From NCBI GenBank assembly GCA_965219235.1, contig OZ244721.1, positions 1,612,001 through 1,676,000 on the forward strand: a stretch of DNA of 64,000 nucleotides. Direction: 5' to 3'. The position numbers and the translations under genes are program-made. The notes under the pieces are model-generated. The model worked only from the letters and a program-made list of their open reading frames with translations. It was not told where the DNA came from and did not search any database. Shown piece by piece: positions 36,192-45,455 of this stretch (positions are counted from its first letter, which is position 1; every line of letters starts with the position of its first letter). The stretch is from CBDHCC01 sp965219235 (GTDB taxonomy: Bacteria > Pseudomonadota > Alphaproteobacteria > Sphingomonadales > Sphingomonadaceae).

Positions 36192-36968
36192 TCAGAAGGG
36201 CAGCCAGCTGTTCTTCTCCCGGAACTTCAGATAGCCGATGTTGGCGCCCAGCCGCACGCCCACGCCCAGCCGGATCGGGATCAGCACGATATCGCCGCGC
36301 CGCAGATAGCTCGCCGTGAAGCCACCGACGAAATAGGCCGCCCCCTCCCCTTGCGGATAGCGGCGATAGAGATCCTGGGTGTCGTAGAGATTGTAGACCA
36401 GGATGAAGCTCTTGGCCGCGTTGCCGCCCACGTCGAAGCCGACCGACGGCCCCGTCCAGTAGACCGGCCGCTCGCCCTCGATCCGGTGGTGCAGCGTGCC
36501 CGAACCGTAGCGCAGACCCACGACGAAGGCGCCGGCGGCCTCGCGCCCGACGATATAGCCGATCGGCTTGCCCTGGTCGGCCAGGATGCGCTCGATCAAC
36601 TGGGCGAGCTCCTGCGCGCCCTGTCCGAACAGGTCGTCGGCCGCGCCGATCAGATCGTCCTTCTCATAACCCTGGGCGTCGCCGACCGGGCGGTCCGGAA
36701 CCACCGTGGTCGACGGCGCGGCGGCGGTGGGCGCGGCGTCCGGCGTCGTGTCCGGGCCGTCCACCCGGGGACTGTCCACGACGTCGGGATAGAGCGGATC
36801 GTTCGCCGGTTCGGGCGGCACGGGCGCCGGCGCGGCGGGCGTGGCCGGCGCGGGATCGAGATCGGCGTCCATGCGCGCGTCCGGATCGACCCTCTGCACC
36901 TGGGCCGCCACCGGCGTCGCCGTCAGCAGCGCCAGCGCCGCCAACGCGCCCATCCCAATCGTCCTCAT
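36192..36968 (-). CDS. eipA: EipA family envelope integrity protein (DUF1134)
   Basis: This 258-residue exported protein has a signal peptide (about residues 1-23, ...TPVAAQ). A Pro/Ala/Asp-rich linker follows to about residue 95, then the DUF1134 beta-sheet domain with IGYIVGREAAGAFVVGLRYG, PSVGFDVGGN and a C-terminal VGVRLGANIGYLKF. EipA supports cell-envelope integrity in Brucella. ATG 36968 has GAGGAG just upstream. rarD lies 42 bp downstream on the same strand. Confidence 0.88.
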   Translation of the reverse strand: MRTIGMGALAALALLTATPVAAQVQRVDPDARMDADLDPAPATPAAPAPVPPEPANDPLYPDVVDSPRVDGPDTTPDAAPTAAAPSTTVVPDRPVGDAQGYEKDDLIGAADDLFGQGAQELAQLIERILADQGKPIGYIVGREAAGAFVVGLRYGSGTLHHRIEGERPVYWTGPSVGFDVGGNAAKSFILVYNLYDTQDLYRRYPQGEGAAYFVGGFTASYLRRGDIVLIPIRLGVGVRLGANIGYLKFREKNSWLPF

Positions 36969-37129
36969 CGCTCCTCGTCTCCCCGTTGGCGGCATCGGGT
37001 CCTACCCTGCCGCCGCGACTCTGGCGAGGGGCTGAACGGCCGCGGCGGGTCGCTCCCGCGGCGACCGGACTTCGGATGGGGCGGTTGATCGCGCCCACCC
37101 GGGTGGCTATAGCCCGCGCCCGGCGCTCC

Positions 37130-37222
37130 GGAGACGTGGGTGAGTGGCTGAAACCAACGGTTTGCTAAACCGTCGTACGGGGAAATCCTGTACCGAGGGT
37201 TCGAATCCCTCCGTCTCCGCCA
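37130..37222 (+). tRNA. tRNA-Ser (GCT)
   Basis: A 93-nt tRNA. The acceptor arm GGAGACG pairs with CGTCTCC, followed by G and an encoded CCA. The D-arm is GTGGCTGAAACCAAC. The anticodon GCT lies at 37164-37166 in TTTGCTAAA. A long variable arm (GTACGGGGAAATCCTGTAC) is typical of serine tRNAs, and the T-loop is GGTTCGAATCC. It reads AGC/AGT codons. Confidence 0.97.
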
Positions 37223-37252
37223 ACCTGTCTGGCTGTTGCGATTTCTTGTTCG

Positions 37253-37304
37253 TGGAGTGGAGGCGGCGCAGGACTGCGCCGTGCCCGAATGGCGTGGCAC
37301 TCCA
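37253..37304 (+). promoter_or_regulatory. Possible structured leader upstream of folD
   Basis: An outer stem TGGAGTG/CACTCCA encloses a perfect hairpin GGCGCA-GGAC-TGCGCC. It lies 114 bp before the folD start. It could be a leader structure or the end of the tRNA transcript. A folate-responsive RNA is only a speculation. Confidence 0.3.
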
Positions 37305-37417
37305 GAGAACCGTTGTCGCTCGCTCGCAGCGGCGCTCCGCGTCCGGGCGCCGAGGAGCACCCATACCCTCTCGTCGCTACAGCGACATCGGGTCGCCGTT
37401 CGGCTAAGCGCCACCCC

Positions 37418-38362
37418 ATGTCCGCTCCCCTGATTCTCGATGGCCGCGCCACGGCCGACGCGCTGCTCGCCACGCTCGGCGGGCGCGTCGCCGCCTTCGC
37501 CGGGCAGCGGGAGCGGCCGCCGGGGTTGGCGGTGGTGATCGTGGGCTCGGACCCCGCCTCACAGGTCTATGTCGGGTCGAAGGCGCGCGCCGCCGCCGCG
37601 CTGGGCCTGGCCTCCTTCAAGCACGAGCTGCCCGCCGACACGGGCGAGGACGAGCTGCTGGCGCTCGTCGACCGGCTGAACGCGGATGGGCGAGTGGACG
37701 GCATCCTGGTCCAGCTCCCGCTCCCCGCCCATATGGACTCCGGGCGGGTGACGCAGGCGATCGACCCGGCGAAGGACGTGGACGGCTTCACCTATGGGCA
37801 GGCGGGGCGGCTGGCGGTCGGCGACCCGGCCGACGCGCTGGTCCCCTGCACACCGCAGGGGGCCATGCTGCTCCTGGAACAGGCGCGCGGACGCGACCTG
37901 TCCGGGCTGACCGCGCTCGTCATCGGGCGCTCGGCGATCGTCGGCAAGCCGATGGCGAGCCTGCTCACCGCCGCCGACGCCACGGTGACGATCGCCCACT
38001 CCCGCTCGCCCGACCTGCCCGGCCTCTGCCGCGCGGCCGACATCGTGGTCGCGGCGGTCGGGCGACCCGCCCTGGTGCGCGGCGACTGGCTGAAGCCCGG
38101 CGCCACCGTCATCGACGTGGGCATCAACCGCGTGCCCGCTCCCGATCGGGGCGAGGGCAAGACGCGGCTGGTGGGCGACGTCCATTTCGCCTCGGCGCGC
38201 GAGGTCGCCGGAGCGATCACCCCGGTGCCCGGCGGCGTCGGACCGATGACCATCGCCTGCCTGATGGCCAACACGCTGCGCGCGGCGGACCTCGCGGGGC
38301 GCGGTGAGCCGGGGTGCGACCGGGCGGCCGCGCCGGTTGGCGGTCCCGTTCCGGCCCGCTAA
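37418..38362 (+). CDS. folD: Methylene-THF dehydrogenase/cyclohydrolase
   Basis: This bifunctional folate enzyme interconverts methylene-, methenyl- and formyl-tetrahydrofolate with NADP. The 314-residue protein has VGSDPASQVYVGSK with the catalytic Tyr/Lys region near residue 40, VQLPLPAHM, and DVDGF. The cofactor fold includes GRSAIVGKPMA, and PGGVGPMT lies near the end. A short Ala/Gly/Pro tail follows. ATG 37418 fits the family N-terminus. Confidence 0.95.
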   Translation: MSAPLILDGRATADALLATLGGRVAAFAGQRERPPGLAVVIVGSDPASQVYVGSKARAAAALGLASFKHELPADTGEDELLALVDRLNADGRVDGILVQLPLPAHMDSGRVTQAIDPAKDVDGFTYGQAGRLAVGDPADALVPCTPQGAMLLLEQARGRDLSGLTALVIGRSAIVGKPMASLLTAADATVTIAHSRSPDLPGLCRAADIVVAAVGRPALVRGDWLKPGATVIDVGINRVPAPDRGEGKTRLVGDVHFASAREVAGAITPVPGGVGPMTIACLMANTLRAADLAGRGEPGCDRAAAPVGGPVPAR

Positions 38363-38392
38363 GGCGCGGGCGACCCCACACGGAGAACCCCC

Positions 38393-39388
38393 ATGCGCGT
38401 CCTCGTCACCGGCGTGGCCGGCTTCATCGGCATGAGCCTGGCCAAGCGCCTGCTGGCCCGCGGCGACGGCGTGGTGGGCGTGGACAGCGTGAACGACTAC
38501 TACTCCGTCCGGCTGAAGCGCGACCGGCTGGCGCATCTCGCGGAACAGGGCGGCGACTTCGCGACGCACGAGGTCGACTTCGCCGATCACGCGGCGCTGG
38601 ACACCGCGCTGGCGGGCGAGCGGTTCGACCGGATCGTCCATCTGGGCGCGCAGGCGGGCGTGCGCTACTCCATCACCAACCCGCGCGCCTATGTGCAGGC
38701 CAATCTGGTGGGGCACCTGAACCTGCTGGAGGTCGCCCGCCACCGGCAAGTGGAGCACATGGTCTACGCCTCCTCCTCCTCGGTCTATGGCGGCAACACC
38801 GACCTGCCGTTCAGCGTCGACGACCGGGTCGACCACCCGCTCTCCCTCTACGCCGCCACCAAGAAGGCGGACGAGCTGATGAGCGAGACCTACGCCCACC
38901 TCTACCGCCTGCCGTTGACCGGCCTGCGCTTCTTCACCGTCTACGGCCCCTGGGGGCGGCCCGACATGGCGATGTGGATCTTCACCAAGGCGATCCTGGC
39001 GGGCGAGCCGATCGCGGTGTTCAACCATGGCCGGATGCGGCGCGACTTCACCTACATCGACGACATCGTGTCGGGCGTGGTCGCCTGCCTCGACTCGGCG
39101 CCCGCCGACGACGGCCGGGTCAAGGCCGGCGGGTCGAAGGGACCGCACGCCGTCTACAACATCGGCAATCATCGCTCGGAGGAGCTGGGCCACATGATCG
39201 ACCTGATCGAGCGGGCGTGCGGCCGGACCGCGATCCGCGACCTGCAGCCGATGCAGGACGGCGACGTGCCCGCCACCTACGCCGACATCGAGGCGATCCA
39301 GCGCGACCTGGGCTTCGAACCGACGACCACGATCACCGAGGGCGTGCCGCGCTTCGTCGCCTGGTATCGCGACTATCACGGCATCTGA
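38393..39388 (+). CDS. NAD-dependent epimerase, UDP-glucuronate 4-epimerase-like
   Basis: This 331-residue extended SDR would convert UDP-glucuronate to UDP-galacturonate for surface polysaccharide. It has the cofactor motif TGVAGFIG at residues 6-13, ASSSSVYG and the catalytic YAATKK near residue 160, then FFTVYGPWGRPDMA and FTYIDDIVSG. Length and the VNDYYSVRLKRDRL segment fit the UDP-glucuronate epimerase group. No polysaccharide cluster lies nearby. Confidence 0.88.
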   Translation: MRVLVTGVAGFIGMSLAKRLLARGDGVVGVDSVNDYYSVRLKRDRLAHLAEQGGDFATHEVDFADHAALDTALAGERFDRIVHLGAQAGVRYSITNPRAYVQANLVGHLNLLEVARHRQVEHMVYASSSSVYGGNTDLPFSVDDRVDHPLSLYAATKKADELMSETYAHLYRLPLTGLRFFTVYGPWGRPDMAMWIFTKAILAGEPIAVFNHGRMRRDFTYIDDIVSGVVACLDSAPADDGRVKAGGSKGPHAVYNIGNHRSEELGHMIDLIERACGRTAIRDLQPMQDGDVPATYADIEAIQRDLGFEPTTTITEGVPRFVAWYRDYHGI

Positions 39389-39391
39389 GCG

Positions 39392-40393
39392 TCAGACCGC
39401 GGCCGGGGGCTCTCGCGGGATGGCGATGCGGCAGTGCAGGCCGTCGGCGCGGTAGTCGCGCTGCACGGTGGCCCCGATCTGGCTGGGCAGCAGGCGGTCG
39501 ACGATGACGGAGCCGAAGCCCTGCCGGCCGGGCTCCCGGATCGCGCGGCGGGCGCGCTCCGCCCAGGTCAGCTCCACGCCGCGCTCGTCCTGTCGCCACG
39601 CCACCGCCAGCGACTCGCCGTCTTCGCCCAGACCACCGTATTTGGCGGCGTTCGTCGCCAGCTCGTGCAGCGCCAGGCCCAACGACTGGGCCTCGCCCGG
39701 CGAAAGGGTCACGGATGGCCCCTCCACCTGGATGCGCGCGTCCGTCCCATCGCGGTAGGGGGCGAGCTCGGACCGGATCAGATCGCCCAGCTGCAGTCCG
39801 CCCCACTCTTGATCGACCAGCATCTGGTGGGTGCGCGACATCGCCTGCAGGCGACGGTCGAAGCTCTCCAGGAACTCGTCGGTGGTGTCCGCGTCCCGCG
39901 CGGTGCGCCGGGCGATGGCGCTGATCGTCGCCAGCTGGTTCTTCATGCGGTGGTCCAGCTCGCGCAGCACCGTGTCGCGCATCCGCTCCGCCTTCACCTC
40001 GGCGGTGATGTCGACCGCCTTCTGCAGCACCCCGCAGAGCCGGCCGTCGCGGTCGAACACGGGGATGTGATGGCAGGTCCACCAGACCTCCCTCGCCGCG
40101 CCACCACCGCCCGGGATCTTGTAGGCTTCGCGCTCCAGGCTGTTCGCCTCGCCCGCCAGCGCGCGCTCGAACGCGTGCCGGAACTTCGCCAGCCGCTCCT
40201 CGCTCTCCGGGAACACGTCGAAGACGTATCGGCCCCGCACCTCGTCCAAGGTGGCCCCGACCGTCGCCAGATAGCGGTCATTGGCGTCCAGGAAGCGCAG
40301 GTCGCGGTCGAGGATCATGAAGGGCGAGGGCGCCGCGCGGAACAGATCCGCATAGTCGATCGCATCGGACCGGCAGAGGGTTTCGGCTTCCAT
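39392..40393 (-). CDS. PAS-HWE sensor histidine kinase
   Basis: This 333-residue soluble kinase has an N-terminal PAS domain (about residues 15-130, FMILDRDLRFLDANDRYL). The phospho-acceptor box is ELDHRMKNQLATISAIARR near residue 145. An HWE/HisKA_2-type ATPase domain follows, with LHELATNAAKYGGL and QGFGSVIVDRLL. In sphingomonads such kinases often feed the PhyR general stress response. No response regulator is adjacent. Confidence 0.85.
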   Translation of the reverse strand: MEAETLCRSDAIDYADLFRAAPSPFMILDRDLRFLDANDRYLATVGATLDEVRGRYVFDVFPESEERLAKFRHAFERALAGEANSLEREAYKIPGGGGAAREVWWTCHHIPVFDRDGRLCGVLQKAVDITAEVKAERMRDTVLRELDHRMKNQLATISAIARRTARDADTTDEFLESFDRRLQAMSRTHQMLVDQEWGGLQLGDLIRSELAPYRDGTDARIQVEGPSVTLSPGEAQSLGLALHELATNAAKYGGLGEDGESLAVAWRQDERGVELTWAERARRAIREPGRQGFGSVIVDRLLPSQIGATVQRDYRADGLHCRIAIPREPPAAV

Positions 40394-40447
40394 CACGCCT
40401 CTCGTCCTAGCCCGTTCTCCGGCACCGGAAAATAGACGCAGGTTATC

Positions 40448-41185
40448 TCAATCACAGTCCCGCACCGCCTTCAGCAACGCCTCGCTCAGTTCCGGTCGGC
40501 AGACGAGCAGATCGGGCAGCAGCGGATCGGCGCAGTTGTAGATCAGCTCCGATCCGTCGACCCGGCTGGCGTGCAAGCCGGCGGCGCGGGCGACGGCGAC
40601 CGGAGCGCAATTGTCCCATTCGTACTGCCCGCCCGCGTGGAGGTAGGCGTCGGCGCGGCCGTCCACGACCGCCATGACCTTGGCGCCCGCCGACCCCATC
40701 GGCACCAGCTCCGCGCCGATCCGTGTCGCCACGCCGCGGCAGAGCTCGGGCGCGCGCGAGCGGCTGACGACGATGCGGATCGGTCCCCCTCCCACGCGCC
40801 GCGGCGGCGGCGGCACCGTGTCGGAGCCCAGCACGCGGTCCAGTGACGGCAGCGCCACCGCGCCGACCGACGGCCGCCCGTCGATCGCCAGGCCGACATG
40901 GACCGCCCAGTCGTCGCGCCCCTCGCCATATTCGCGCGTGCCGTCGAGCGGATCGACGATCCACACGCGCGCCCGGCCGCAGCGCGCGGTGTCGTCCTTC
41001 GCCTCCTCGCTCAGCACCCGGTCGTCCGGGCGCTCGGCGGTTAGCCGGTCGAGGATCAGGCGGTTGGCGCGCTCGTCCCCGGCCGCGCCCAGCGCCTTGT
41101 CCTCTAAGTGGGAGGAGGCGCGCAGGTCCATCAGCAGCCGCCCCGCCTCCCCGGCGACCGCGCGGGCGAGCTCGGCGTCGGTCAC
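40448..41185 (-). CDS. cysQ: 3'(2'),5'-bisphosphate nucleotidase
   Basis: This 245-residue Mg-dependent phosphatase removes the PAP formed during sulfate reduction. Inositol-monophosphatase-type motifs are LSEEAKDD, VDPLDGTREYGEG and WDNCAPVAVARAAG. The GTG start at 41185 overlaps the cysNC stop by four bases (GTGA), so it is coupled to the sulfate activation operon. The frame continues upstream through cysNC but that part is not this protein. Confidence 0.9.
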   Translation of the reverse strand: MTDAELARAVAGEAGRLLMDLRASSHLEDKALGAAGDERANRLILDRLTAERPDDRVLSEEAKDDTARCGRARVWIVDPLDGTREYGEGRDDWAVHVGLAIDGRPSVGAVALPSLDRVLGSDTVPPPPRRVGGGPIRIVVSRSRAPELCRGVATRIGAELVPMGSAGAKVMAVVDGRADAYLHAGGQYEWDNCAPVAVARAAGLHASRVDGSELIYNCADPLLPDLLVCRPELSEALLKAVRDCD

Positions 41186-43107
41186 GCGGAGGGGCTGCCT
41201 GCGCCCAGCAGGTGCGCGACGATGCGCTCGGCGGCGTCCTCCGGACGTTCGGCGGTGGTGTCCACGCGCAGGTCGGGACTCTCCGGCGCTTCGTAGGGAC
41301 TGTCGATGCCGGTGAAGTTCTTGAGCTGGCCGGACCGCGCCTTGGCGTACAGGCCCTTCACGTCGCGCGCCTCCGCCACCTCCAGCGGTGTCTCCACGAA
41401 CACCTCGACGAACTCGCCGTCCGGCAGCATCCGGCGCACCATCCCGCGCTCGGCCCGGAAGGGCGAGATGAAGGCGGTCAGCACGATCAGCCCGGCGTCC
41501 GCCATCAGCTTCGCGACCTCGCCCACGCGCCGGATGTTCTCCACGCGGTCGGCGTCGGTGAAGCCCAGATCGCGGTTGAGCCCGTGGCGGACGTTGTCGC
41601 CGTCGAGCAGGAAGGAGTGACGGCCGAGCGCGTGCAGCTTCTTCTCGACCAGGTTGGCGATCGTCGACTTGCCGGAGCCCGACAGGCCGGTGAACCAGAC
41701 CACGCGCGGCCGCTGACCCTTCTGCCTCGCGTGCGCCTCTCGGCCGATCTCGATCGCCTGCCAGTGGATGTTCTGGCTGCGGCGCAGCGCGTGGTTGATC
41801 GTGCCCGCCGCCACGGTGGCGTTGGTCACCGTGTCGATCAGGATGAACCCACCCAGCGCGGAGCCCTCGTGGAGGGGCGTGAAGGGGATGTCGCGATCGG
41901 TGTAGACCTCCGCCACGCCGATGTCGTTCAGGCCCAGCGTCCGCACCGACAGCTCCGCCAGCGTGTTCACGTCGACGGCGTGGCGCGGCTCCTGCACGCT
42001 CGCGCCGACCAGCTCCGTCCCGATCCTCATCCAGTAGCGGCGGCCCGGCAGCAGCTCGTCCTCGGCCATCCACACGATCGTCGCCTGGAACTGGTCGGCG
42101 GTGCCCGGCGGGTCGTCGGCGGCCGCGATGACGGACCCGCGCGAGACGTCCACCTCGTCGGCGAACGTCAGCGTGACGGACTGGCCCGCGACCGCCCGGT
42201 CGAGGTCGCCGTCCGCCGTCACGATGCGCGCGACCGTTGTCGTGCGGCCCGACGGCACCAGGCGGACCGGGTCGCCCGGCCGGACGGCGCCGCCCGCGAT
42301 CAGGCCGGCGAAGCCCCGGAAGTCCAGGTTGGGCCGGTTCACCCACTGCACCGGGAGCGCGAAGGGCCGCGCCTCGGCCGCGTCGGCGTCGACCGACACC
42401 GTCTCCAGATGCTCCAAGAGCGTGGGGCCGTCGTACCACGGCGTGTGGTCGGACCGATCGGTGACGTTGTCGCCGGCGAGTCCGCTCACCGGGATGGCGG
42501 TGATGTCCGCGAGCCCGATCTCGCCTGCGAAGGCTCGGTATTCGGCCACGATCTCCTCGAAGCGCGCGCCGTCATAGTCCACCAGGTCCATCTTGTTGAT
42601 CGCCAGCACGACGCGGCCGACACCCATCAGATGGACGAGATAGCTGTGCCGCCGCGTCTGGGTCAGCACGCCCTTGCGCGCGTCGAGCAGCAGGACGGCC
42701 AGGTCGGCTGTGGACGCGGCGGTCACCATGTTGCGGGTGTACTGTTCGTGCCCCGGCGTGTCGGCGACGATGAACTTGCGCGCGGGCGTCGAGAAGAAGC
42801 GGTAGGCGACGTCGATCGTGATGCCCTGCTCGCGCTCGGCGGCCAGCCCGTCGACCAGCAGCGCGAAGTCGATCGCGTGGCCCTGCGTGCCCACCCGGCG
42901 CGAGTCCGCCTCCAGCGTGGCGAGCTGGTCGGCGAAGATGGCGCGGCTGTCGTAGAGCAGCCGGCCGATCAGCGTGGACTTGCCGTCGTCCACCGAACCG
43001 CAGGTGATGAAGCGCAGCAGCGACTTGGCCGACTGCGCCGCCAGATAGGCGTCGATGTCGCGCGCGACGAGCGCGTCCGGGCGGTAGGCGCGATCGGCGT
43101 CGGCCAT
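41182..43107 (-). CDS. cysNC: Sulfate adenylyltransferase subunit 1/APS kinase fusion
   Basis: The N-terminal GTPase CysN (residues 1-440) has GSVDDGKSTLIGRLLYD, DTPGHEQYTRNM and NKMD, and drives ATP sulfurylase together with CysD. The C-terminal CysC (from about residue 450) has the P-loop FTGLSGSGKST and LLDGDNVRHGLN, and phosphorylates APS to PAPS. The 641-residue protein is a complete CysN-CysC fusion. ATG 43107 shares its A with the cysD stop. Part of the cysD-cysNC-cysQ operon. Confidence 0.95.
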   Translation of the reverse strand: MADADRAYRPDALVARDIDAYLAAQSAKSLLRFITCGSVDDGKSTLIGRLLYDSRAIFADQLATLEADSRRVGTQGHAIDFALLVDGLAAEREQGITIDVAYRFFSTPARKFIVADTPGHEQYTRNMVTAASTADLAVLLLDARKGVLTQTRRHSYLVHLMGVGRVVLAINKMDLVDYDGARFEEIVAEYRAFAGEIGLADITAIPVSGLAGDNVTDRSDHTPWYDGPTLLEHLETVSVDADAAEARPFALPVQWVNRPNLDFRGFAGLIAGGAVRPGDPVRLVPSGRTTTVARIVTADGDLDRAVAGQSVTLTFADEVDVSRGSVIAAADDPPGTADQFQATIVWMAEDELLPGRRYWMRIGTELVGASVQEPRHAVDVNTLAELSVRTLGLNDIGVAEVYTDRDIPFTPLHEGSALGGFILIDTVTNATVAAGTINHALRRSQNIHWQAIEIGREAHARQKGQRPRVVWFTGLSGSGKSTIANLVEKKLHALGRHSFLLDGDNVRHGLNRDLGFTDADRVENIRRVGEVAKLMADAGLIVLTAFISPFRAERGMVRRMLPDGEFVEVFVETPLEVAEARDVKGLYAKARSGQLKNFTGIDSPYEAPESPDLRVDTTAERPEDAAERIVAHLLGAGSPSA

Positions 43108-44006
43108 CAGAAATACCCCTCGCGCTTCTTTTTCTCCATCGACGCCGCCTGGTCGTGGTCGATGGCGCGGCCCTGGCGTTCGGAGGTGGTGGTCAGCAGC
43201 ATCTCCTGGATCACCTCCGGCAGCGTCGTCGCCGTGGACTCCACCCCGCCGCTCAGGGGATAGCAGCCCAGCGTGCGGAAGCGGATGGAGCGCGTCACCG
43301 GCTCCTCGCCGGGCTCCAGGCGGAAGCGCTCGTCGTCGACCATCAGGATCAGGCCGTCGCGCTCCACCGTCGGGCGCGGCGCGGCGAGATAGAGGGGCAC
43401 GATCTCGATGCCCTCGGCCTGGATGTACTGCCAGACATCGAGCTCGGTCCAGTTCGACAGCGGGAAGACGCGCATCGACTCGCCCTTGCCGTGGCGCGCG
43501 TTGTAGAGGTTCCACAGCTCCGGCCGCTGGGTCTTGGGGTCCCAGCCGTGGCTGGCGGTGCGGAAGGAGAAGACACGCTCCTTCGCCCGGCTCTTCTCCT
43601 CGTCGCGCCGCGCGCCCCCGAACGCCGCGTCGAAGCCGTGGAGCGTCAGCGCCTGCTTCAGCCCTTGCGTCTTCCACATGTCGGTGTGCAGCGGACCGTG
43701 ATCGAAGGGGTTGATCCCCTGCGCCAGCGCCTCGGGGTTGCGATGGACGATCAGCTCCATCCCCGCCTCGCGCGCGGCGCGGTCGCGCATCTCGTACATC
43801 GCCCGGAATTTCCAGGTCGTGTCGACGTGCATCAGCGGGAAGGGAGGGGGTGCCGGATAAAACGCCTTGACCGCGAGGCGCAGCATGACGGCGGAATCCT
43901 TGCCCACCGAATAGAGCATCACCGGCTTGTCCGCCTGGGCCACCACCTCGCGCAGGATGTGGATGGACTCGGCCTCCAGCCGCTGGAGGTGGGTCAGCGC
44001 CGTCAT
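43107..44006 (-). CDS. cysD: Sulfate adenylyltransferase subunit 2
   Basis: This 299-residue PP-loop ATP sulfurylase subunit makes APS from sulfate and ATP with CysN. Key stretches are YSVGKDSAVMLRLA near residue 32, FPLMHVDTTWKF, AFGGARRDEEKSRAKER and FPLSNWTELDVWQY. The last codons end in KKKREGYF. It is the first gene of the operon; tRNA-Val lies 138 bp upstream on the same strand. Confidence 0.96.
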   Translation of the reverse strand: MTALTHLQRLEAESIHILREVVAQADKPVMLYSVGKDSAVMLRLAVKAFYPAPPPFPLMHVDTTWKFRAMYEMRDRAAREAGMELIVHRNPEALAQGINPFDHGPLHTDMWKTQGLKQALTLHGFDAAFGGARRDEEKSRAKERVFSFRTASHGWDPKTQRPELWNLYNARHGKGESMRVFPLSNWTELDVWQYIQAEGIEIVPLYLAAPRPTVERDGLILMVDDERFRLEPGEEPVTRSIRFRTLGCYPLSGGVESTATTLPEVIQEMLLTTTSERQGRAIDHDQAASMEKKKREGYF

Positions 44007-44143
44007 GCCCCCACGCCTAGCGGATCGCGGGCCGGCGCTCGCGCCAGCTTTTCTGCGGCGCGGTCAACGGGGACTTGGGCACGGCGGGCGCCTCCGGAAC
44101 ACAAAGGGGCGGCCGCCGGTCGGCGCCGCCCCTGGGGAATGGA

Positions 44144-44218
44144 TGGTGGGCGTAGCAAGGATTGAACTTGCGACCCCTGCGATGTCAACACAGTGCTCTA
44201 CCACTGAGCTATACGCCC
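44144..44218 (-). tRNA. tRNA-Val (GAC)
   Basis: A 75-nt minus-strand tRNA. Acceptor GGGCGTA pairs with TACGCCC, then A and an encoded CCA. The D-arm is AGCTCAGTGGTAGAGC. The anticodon GAC (plus-strand GTC at 44184-44186) lies in TTGACAT, and the T-loop is GTTCAATCC. It reads GTC/GTT codons. Confidence 0.96.
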
Positions 44219-44298
44219 ACACTGTCGTCGCGATTAGTCCGCCGGCGCGTTCATGACAAGCCGGTGTGTGCCGGCGAAGCGTAGGGAGGAGCGGGCGG

Positions 44299-44970
44299 AT
44301 GGGTGAGCGGGCGGGTTCCGAAAAGCCGCGGGGCGTCGGCGGCTGGCTCGCGCCGCCACGCTTCCTGATGTTCCTGGGCCTCGCCGCGCTGCTGGTCCCG
44401 GCGGGCGTGGCGTGGCTGGGCTGGTCGCGCGGGATCATCGCCGGGTTCGACGGAGCCGCGCTCGCCTTCCTCGTATCGATGATCCCGCTGCTGCGCGAGA
44501 GCGACCCGGATGCGATCGTACGCTCCGCCCAGAGGAACGACGCCAATCGGGCGCTGATGCTGACGATCGGCGCCTTCACTTCGCTGGCCGTCCTGGCGGC
44601 GGTGGCGGCGGAGCTGGCGGCCAAGGGATCACCGGAGCCCCGGGCGCTGGCGCTCGCGATCGGCAGCCTGGCGATCGGGTGGCTGTTCGCCAACACGCTC
44701 TACGCGCTCCACTACGCCCACAGCTACTACGTGGCCGGGCGGCCCCGCGACGGCGAGCGGACGCTCGAGATGCCCGGGGACTCCGAGCCGCTCTACTGGG
44801 ACTTCGCCTACTTCGCCTTCACGCTCGGCATGACCTTCCAGACCTCCGATGTCGCCATCCGGTCGGCGGCGGTGCGGCGCGTGGCGCTGGGCCACTGTCT
44901 GATCGCCTTCGTGTTCAACCTGGGCGTGGTCGGCTTCGTCATCAACGTGCTGGGCGGTGTCGGCGGGTGA
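44299..44970 (+). CDS. DUF1345 family membrane protein
   Basis: This 223-residue integral membrane protein has about five hydrophobic segments (FLMFLGLAALLVPAGVAWL first). The family stretch FANTLYALHYAHSYY and DFAYFAFTLGMTFQTSDV are typical of DUF1345. The function is unknown. ATG 44299 was chosen over an in-frame start at 44266 because GGGAGGA lies 8 bases upstream. The gene is convergent with cpdR (4-bp gap). Confidence 0.85.
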   Translation: MGERAGSEKPRGVGGWLAPPRFLMFLGLAALLVPAGVAWLGWSRGIIAGFDGAALAFLVSMIPLLRESDPDAIVRSAQRNDANRALMLTIGAFTSLAVLAAVAAELAAKGSPEPRALALAIGSLAIGWLFANTLYALHYAHSYYVAGRPRDGERTLEMPGDSEPLYWDFAYFAFTLGMTFQTSDVAIRSAAVRRVALGHCLIAFVFNLGVVGFVINVLGGVGG

Positions 44971-44973
44971 CCG

Positions 44974-45351
44974 TCACAGCCGCCCGTGCGCGTCCTCCGT
45001 CCGCAGCACGCGATCGACCTCCAGCACCAGGTCGTTCAGGTGAAAGGGCTTGGACAGCACGCGCACGCCCGGCATCTCGCGGCCTGCGCGCATGGTGACC
45101 GCGGCGAAGCCGGTGATGAACATGACCTTCGTGTCCGGCGCGCGCTCCGCCATCCGCTGCGCCAGCGCGATGCCGTCCAGGCCGGGCATGACGATGTCGG
45201 TCAGCAGCAGGTCGTAGGGGGTGGTGTCCGCCCGCGCCGCCGCCGCGTCGCCGTCCGCCACGTCCTCCACCCAGTGACCCGACTTCTCCAGGACGCGCTT
45301 GAGGAAGCCGCGCAGGGAGTCGTCGTCTTCGGCCAGAAGGATGCGTGCCAT
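44974..45351 (-). CDS. cpdR: Response regulator CpdR
   Basis: This 125-residue single receiver domain without output domain matches CpdR, the ClpXP adaptor that controls CtrA turnover in Caulobacter. Receiver residues are AEDDDS, the phospho-acceptor in LLLTDIVMPG (Asp near residue 51), FITGFAAV and SKPFHL. ATG 45351 fits the family start MARILLAEDD. It is divergent from an N-formylglutamate amidohydrolase gene, a common pairing in alphaproteobacteria. Confidence 0.9.
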   Translation of the reverse strand: MARILLAEDDDSLRGFLKRVLEKSGHWVEDVADGDAAAARADTTPYDLLLTDIVMPGLDGIALAQRMAERAPDTKVMFITGFAAVTMRAGREMPGVRVLSKPFHLNDLVLEVDRVLRTEDAHGRL

Positions 45352-45455
45352 GGGGTTCGGGGTCCGGATGGAAAGGGCGGAGGGCACCTTGTGCGCGTCC
45401 CCTTAAGATTTCGCCACCCCTTGCGGCGATCCGGGATCGCTCTAGGCTGGATCGA

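Noticed and set aside
37130..37222. tRNA-Ser as an integration site for a genomic island
   Set aside because: No repeated tRNA 3' end, integrase or composition change follows. The next gene is the housekeeping folD.
43108..43677. Upstream extension of cysNC in an open frame
   Set aside because: The extension runs through cysD in another frame and has no similarity to CysN. MADADRAYR at 43107 is the natural start and overlaps the cysD stop.
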